Shown one piece after another: positions 60,272-64,000 of a stretch of 64,000 nt of DNA. The translations under genes were made by a program, and so were the position numbers. The notes under the pieces were generated by a model. That model saw nothing but the letters and a program-made list of their open reading frames with translations. It was not told the DNA's origin and did not search any database. The first letter of the stretch is position 1, and every line of letters starts with the position of its first letter. This DNA is from Bacteroidetes bacterium UBA3022 (lineage in GTDB: Bacteria > Bacteroidota > Bacteroidia > Chitinophagales > BACL12), in contig DDYY01000056.1 in the NCBI GenBank assembly GCA_002346225.1, positions 78,557 to 142,556 on the forward strand, given 5' to 3'.

Positions 60272-62658
60272 CAGAAATCTATTTTGTAATAAAATATAGG
60301 CAAAAAACCCAATTGATATGCTTCCTGCACGGGACTTACAGAAGGGTCTGTGGGATTGGGAGCATAGGTTAAACCGAGTATGTTCTGCACATTGAAAACA
60401 TTCACCAGATCGATGGCCAATTCATGGGTCACGCGGGCGGCATTGATCTTATAAGCCAATCGGATATCGAAACGAAAATAATCTTTCAATCGAATGGTAT
60501 TGGTAAGTGAATCGATGAATATGAGTTCACGTGCAGCGATGGTAGCTGCCGTGTCCACAGGAGATGCCAGTCTTCCGCCGGCCCAGGTCGATTTGATACT
60601 ACCCGACAAACTGTGTCTATCTGCAACTTTAAACTCCCTGCCTGCCAGTATATTGGCTGCGTAGGTTCCATTAAAGTTAGTAGGCCTTTCCACACCATCG
60701 CTTCCGGTATACCTGCTGTTAAAGAGGGAGCCGGTAACCAGGAAAAAGTATTGCTTTGAAAAATATTTTTCCAGTGTTAATTCGACGCCGTAGTTTTTTC
60801 CGGTACCCGTATTTTCCAGTGGCCCCGGAAAGAAGCGCGCAAAACCACTTCCTTCATTTGCCAGAGAAAAGGCAGATGGCAGAATTTCTACAGGAACATC
60901 GTACAAATACTGAAAGTACGTTTCCAGCTTTATCCGCATGTCGCTTCCCAGCAACTGCTCATACCCTGCAACAGAATGTACACTCCGCAGCAATCCAACG
61001 TCCTCATTAATACGTTCCATTTGTCCTTCTGCATCCAGCCGCTGAAATGTATACTGATAGGAAGGAAGCAATTGGCTGTGAAGTCCGGCACCAGCATTAA
61101 TGGATTTAGCTTCATCCAGCCGATAGCTCAATCCAATGCGCGGCTCAAGCGCTTTGCTGTTTTTATTAAGGGTAAACCAGGTGCCATGAAGACCACTCAC
61201 TATCGAAAAGTCATCTGAGAACTTGTGCTTCCACTGCAAGTAGCTGTTAATGAGCAATGCACCACCTCTGTAATTGTACCTGTTTTCGAAAACATTGGTT
61301 GCCAGATTCAGGTTGGAATCGAGATGATGGTAAAACAACCTTTCTACATTCGTACCGGCCTTAAAACTGTTGCGGGCGTTGAACTTATACTGCAAATTGT
61401 AGAGGAGCGACACTTTCTGATCGCGGTAGAAGTAGCCCATATTGGGCACCATAGAAGTAATGGCAAAGCTGGAATCGCGGTTCACCAAAACATGATCGGC
61501 ATGATTATCCTGCCAGGTATATGCCAGCGTTAGCTTTCCAAAGGCTTTGCTTCCCAACCGGTGGCCATAGCTCACACCGCCTGCAGCCAGAGATGTTCCG
61601 AAATATTGATCCCGGTCGCTGTCGCCATAAAGCTCCAGATCTTCTGCCGATTCGAAGTCACTGACAAGAATATCTATGTTGCTGATACCTCCTATTCCGA
61701 ACACTGAAATACTGCCATTTTTTGTCGGGAAGTGCAGCTTGAAGGCTGCGTCCTGGTATTGCGGAACCGCCTGTGTACCTATTTGAATATTGAAACTTTC
61801 AAACAGTTGTAATGTAGAGTAGCGATAGCTTACGAGGAAGCTGCTTTTTTTATCTGCCCGCAATGGTCCCTCGGCGAACAACTCGGTGCCCAGAAATCCG
61901 AGCTGTCCGCTGAATTCATATTGCTCATCGTTGCCTTTTCGCATACGAAGATCAAATACGCCTGCGGTAGCATTGCCGTATTCGGCGGGAAATGCGCCCG
62001 TGAAAAAATCAGAATTGGAAAGGTACTTATTATTGATAACGGACACAGGTCCGCCGGTAGTACCAGCTATGGCAAAATGGTTTGGATTGGGGATATCGAG
62101 ATCATCGAGTCGCCACAGCACCCCAATGGGAGAGTTACCTCTGATAATCAGATCATTCCTGCTGTCGTCTGCCCCCTGCACCCCTGCGAAGTTCGAAGCC
62201 ATACGCGCCGGGTCTCCCCTGCTGCCCGCATACCGGTCGGTTTCTTCAACAGTAAAGGAACGCACCGATACCGTCGCCATTTCATTGATTACCTCCCCCT
62301 TGCGATAAGCTGTAATCTGCACCTCATTCAATGCCTGCGTGCTGCCCTCCAGTGCAATGGTGAGAATCACTTCCTTTCCGGATGTAACCACCAGATCGGG
62401 AATGGTATAATCTTTATAGCCTATAAACCGCGCTACCAGGTTCACCCTGCCCACCGGAACCGATTCTATTCTGAATGCGCCAGCATCGTCGGTCACCGTT
62501 CCGGTCAGAAAAACCGTATCGCTGAAAAGCATTATTGTAGCTCCCGGTAAGGTCTGATTAGATTCTGCATCTCTAACAGTACCCCTGATATTCTGGGTAA
62601 CCTGCTGACTATAGATAAGCCCGGGAATACAGAACAATATAAAGAGCCATTTTTTCAT
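60271..62658 (-). CDS. TonB-dependent outer-membrane receptor
   Basis: A 795-residue outer-membrane protein for energised uptake. After the signal (KKWLFILFCIPGLIYSQ) comes a carboxypeptidase regulatory-like domain (IRGTVRDAESNQTLPGAT, about 25-100), a plug domain (NDLIIRGNSPIGVLWRLDD) and a beta-barrel to the end (LGFLPIFYYKIDF). No SusD-like gene or N-terminal SusC signature follows, so it is not a polysaccharide-utilisation pair. Substrate unknown. ATG 62658 gives the signal peptide; the frame upstream to 62748 overlaps the lipoprotein gene. It overlaps the crotonase gene by one base. Confidence 0.92.
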   Translation of the reverse strand: MKKWLFILFCIPGLIYSQQVTQNIRGTVRDAESNQTLPGATIMLFSDTVFLTGTVTDDAGAFRIESVPVGRVNLVARFIGYKDYTIPDLVVTSGKEVILTIALEGSTQALNEVQITAYRKGEVINEMATVSVRSFTVEETDRYAGSRGDPARMASNFAGVQGADDSRNDLIIRGNSPIGVLWRLDDLDIPNPNHFAIAGTTGGPVSVINNKYLSNSDFFTGAFPAEYGNATAGVFDLRMRKGNDEQYEFSGQLGFLGTELFAEGPLRADKKSSFLVSYRYSTLQLFESFNIQIGTQAVPQYQDAAFKLHFPTKNGSISVFGIGGISNIDILVSDFESAEDLELYGDSDRDQYFGTSLAAGGVSYGHRLGSKAFGKLTLAYTWQDNHADHVLVNRDSSFAITSMVPNMGYFYRDQKVSLLYNLQYKFNARNSFKAGTNVERLFYHHLDSNLNLATNVFENRYNYRGGALLINSYLQWKHKFSDDFSIVSGLHGTWFTLNKNSKALEPRIGLSYRLDEAKSINAGAGLHSQLLPSYQYTFQRLDAEGQMERINEDVGLLRSVHSVAGYEQLLGSDMRIKLETYFQYLYDVPVEILPSAFSLANEGSGFARFFPGPLENTGTGKNYGVELTLEKYFSKQYFFLVTGSLFNSRYTGSDGVERPTNFNGTYAANILAGREFKVADRHSLSGSIKSTWAGGRLASPVDTAATIAARELIFIDSLTNTIRLKDYFRFDIRLAYKINAARVTHELAIDLVNVFNVQNILGLTYAPNPTDPSVSPVQEAYQLGFLPIFYYKIDF

Positions 62659-62702
62659 ATATAATAATTTATGTGGACAGTTCCAGCATAAAATATCGCT
62701 TG

Positions 62703-63233
62703 TCAGGAACGAGAGAGCAACTCTATTTGTCTGCAGGTCACTTCGCATCTCTCCTGCAACTGCCGGGTCAGCGTCATCCAGCCATTCATGTTATCACGGT
62801 AGGACTTCATCTTTACATTGAAATCGTTCAGTGCCGGTTGTGCCTCCGTCTCCGATATATCTCCTTTCATTAGCATTTCCTTCCAGTTCTGATACGCCTG
62901 ATCATCTTGTTGAAAGCCCGTGCTGGTGCGATCATAGGAAGACCGTATCATTTTCATGCGTTCTCCTATGGAGATACATATGGAATGCAGTGAGTCGATG
63001 GTGGCAGCATGTGCAGCGCCCCCCTCCAGGGGCAGGGCAGCATCCATCTGTTCTTGCATGGCCATAAAACTGGTATCCATAGCATTGCCCCAGGCAGCTA
63101 TATCAGCGCCGGTGGCTGTCCATGCGGTCTCGAAAGTATCCATGGCTTCTTGCATTTCCGGACTTACTTTCGAACCACCACACGCCCATAAAGCTGATAG
63201 CAGCATCAATAGGATGTACTTCTTACTTTTCAT
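62703..63233 (-). CDS. Putative lipoprotein, coiled, unknown function
   Basis: A 176-residue protein with lipoprotein signal KSKKYILLMLLSALWAC; the lipidated Cys follows LWA. The rest is mostly helical and rich in Met, Gln and Asp, with a C-terminal CEVTC pair that could form a disulfide or bind a ligand. I recognise no family. Its start is two bases after the valS stop, so it is transcribed with valS, and the TonB gene follows after 44 bases. Confidence 0.7.
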   Translation of the reverse strand: MKSKKYILLMLLSALWACGGSKVSPEMQEAMDTFETAWTATGADIAAWGNAMDTSFMAMQEQMDAALPLEGGAAHAATIDSLHSICISIGERMKMIRSSYDRTSTGFQQDDQAYQNWKEMLMKGDISETEAQPALNDFNVKMKSYRDNMNGWMTLTRQLQERCEVTCRQIELLSRS

Positions 63234-63235
63234 AG

Positions 63236-64000
63236 CTATATTTTATTAAGACTGTCTTCCAGCATTCTGATTTTTTCAATAGCGTCATCGCGTTTCTTTT
63301 GTTCTGCCTCTACTACTTCCTGTGGGGCATTATTGACAAAGCGTTCGTTGGAAAGCTTCTTTTCTACAGATTGCAGAAAGCCTTTGGTGTATTCCAGCTG
63401 CTCTGTCAGTTTGCGACGTTGTTCTTCCGTATCTACGCCAAAATCACCTATGAGCATCCATTGTATGCCGGCTACCACGAAACTCATTCCCTGCTCTTCT
63501 GCCTTCCCCTCCCGAATATCAGAGAGATTGGCCAGTTTACTCAAAGCCGGGAAAAAAGCTTTAAAACGGACCGGATCGCCCTGGTAAGTCAGCTGGAGTG
63601 CTTCCTTGGGTGACATGGCGTTCCTGGCTCTGATATCACGTATTGCCGAAATGATTTCGCGTGTTTCATCGCCGGTTTCCAATGAGATGGTATCTACTGC
63701 AGCAACAGCGGGCCAGCTGCTTATAATGATATCATCGCCCTGCGGTCGATCCTTCAGGGTATGATAGAGCTCCTCTGTTACAAATGGCATGAAGGGATGC
63801 AGCATTTTCAGCTGTTGCTCAAAGAAGTAAATAGTACGTTCCAGCGTGGCCGCGTCAATACCTTCGCCATAGGCCGGTTTGATGTATTCCAGGTACCAGG
63901 AACAGAAGTCGTCCCAGGTGAAAGTGTAAAGCATCATAAGGGCGTCTGAAACCCTGAACTGCGTGAACTGCTCATTCACCTGTTGTAAGGTATCCTGTAG
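63236..64000 (-). CDS. valS: Valyl-tRNA synthetase, C-terminal part only
   Basis: The 3' end of valS, entering from the right window edge. The visible 254 residues cover the end of the catalytic body and the anticodon-binding region (FRVSDALMMLYTFTWDDFCSWYLEYIKP) and the C-terminal coiled coil (TEEQRRKLTEQLEYTKGFLQSVEKKLSNERFVNNAPQ in part). The frame is open beyond 63979, which is an internal GTG and not the start. The HIGH and KMSKS motifs are outside the window. A lipoprotein gene follows after two bases. Confidence 0.96.
   Translation of the reverse strand, partial: LQDTLQQVNEQFTQFRVSDALMMLYTFTWDDFCSWYLEYIKPAYGEGIDAATLERTIYFFEQQLKMLHPFMPFVTEELYHTLKDRPQGDDIIISSWPAVAAVDTISLETGDETREIISAIRDIRARNAMSPKEALQLTYQGDPVRFKAFFPALSKLANLSDIREGKAEEQGMSFVVAGIQWMLIGDFGVDTEEQRRKLTEQLEYTKGFLQSVEKKLSNERFVNNAPQEVVEAEQKKRDDAIEKIRMLEDSLNKI

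Noticed and set aside
60271..62658. SusC of a polysaccharide-utilisation locus
   Set aside because: No SusD-like lipoprotein or glycoside hydrolase follows, and the neighbour lipoprotein is too short and unrelated.

Overview
The window is chromosomal DNA from a member of the Bacteroidota, probably outside the Bacteroidales (Saprospiria or Chitinophagia would fit; this is inference). Reasons: type IX secretion (T9SS) sorting domains on four proteins, a PorP/SprF protein next to a giant PKD protein with a gliding-motility type C-terminus, several large FG-GAP/CRTAC1 proteins, Bacteroidota-style TAnnTTTG promoter boxes before tRNA and protein genes, and few Shine-Dalgarno sequences. No prophage, transposon, CRISPR array or rRNA operon was found. 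Genes are dense, many touch or overlap by 1-14 bases, and no gap without a gene exceeds about 215 bases.

Layout. 1-7000: the 3' part of tyrS converges on a minus-strand run rel > fur > STAS > purA > pabB, joining stringent response, metal regulation, purine and folate supply. 7100-11700: tRNA-Leu, then the protein quality-control operon tig-clpP-clpX with ogt at its end, and an RlpA-like protein. 11700-16300: biotin carboxylase diverges from ccmB-ccmC-ccmD, followed by glutamate dehydrogenase and a strong terminator. 16300-24600: ribD, a 1086-residue FG-GAP protein, an unusual two-gene unit (HhH/carboxypeptidase-regulatory-like protein plus a MuF-motif zinc protein), tRNA-Asp, a small membrane protein, prmC, tRNA-His and a Tat-exported superoxide dismutase. 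24600-29550: copper ATPase copA, a flippase and a GT-C-like membrane protein in one plus-strand run.

29500-35400: PorP/SprF and a 1545-residue PKD protein, a likely T9SS cargo/outer-membrane partner pair. 35570-39030: a tightly overlapped operon with a NAD theme: NlpC/P60 peptidase, NAD(P)HX repair enzyme, sirtuin and Nudix hydrolase. 39050-41840: two small conserved proteins and dnaK. 41970-49720: a five-gene minus-strand run made only of exported proteins: two CRTAC1 paralogues with His/Met-rich tails, two related lipoproteins and a T9SS-sorted thioredoxin. This is the best candidate for an undescribed system, with the 20652-22175 pair second.

49900-64000: panB, a secreted unknown, an M1 peptidase with a T9SS tail, a hydroxyacyl-CoA dehydrogenase, an amidinohydrolase-fold protein, bioD-bioA, another T9SS protein with a poly-Glu linker, a crotonase, a TonB-dependent receptor, a lipoprotein and the 3' part of valS. 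Both window edges cut a tRNA synthetase gene.
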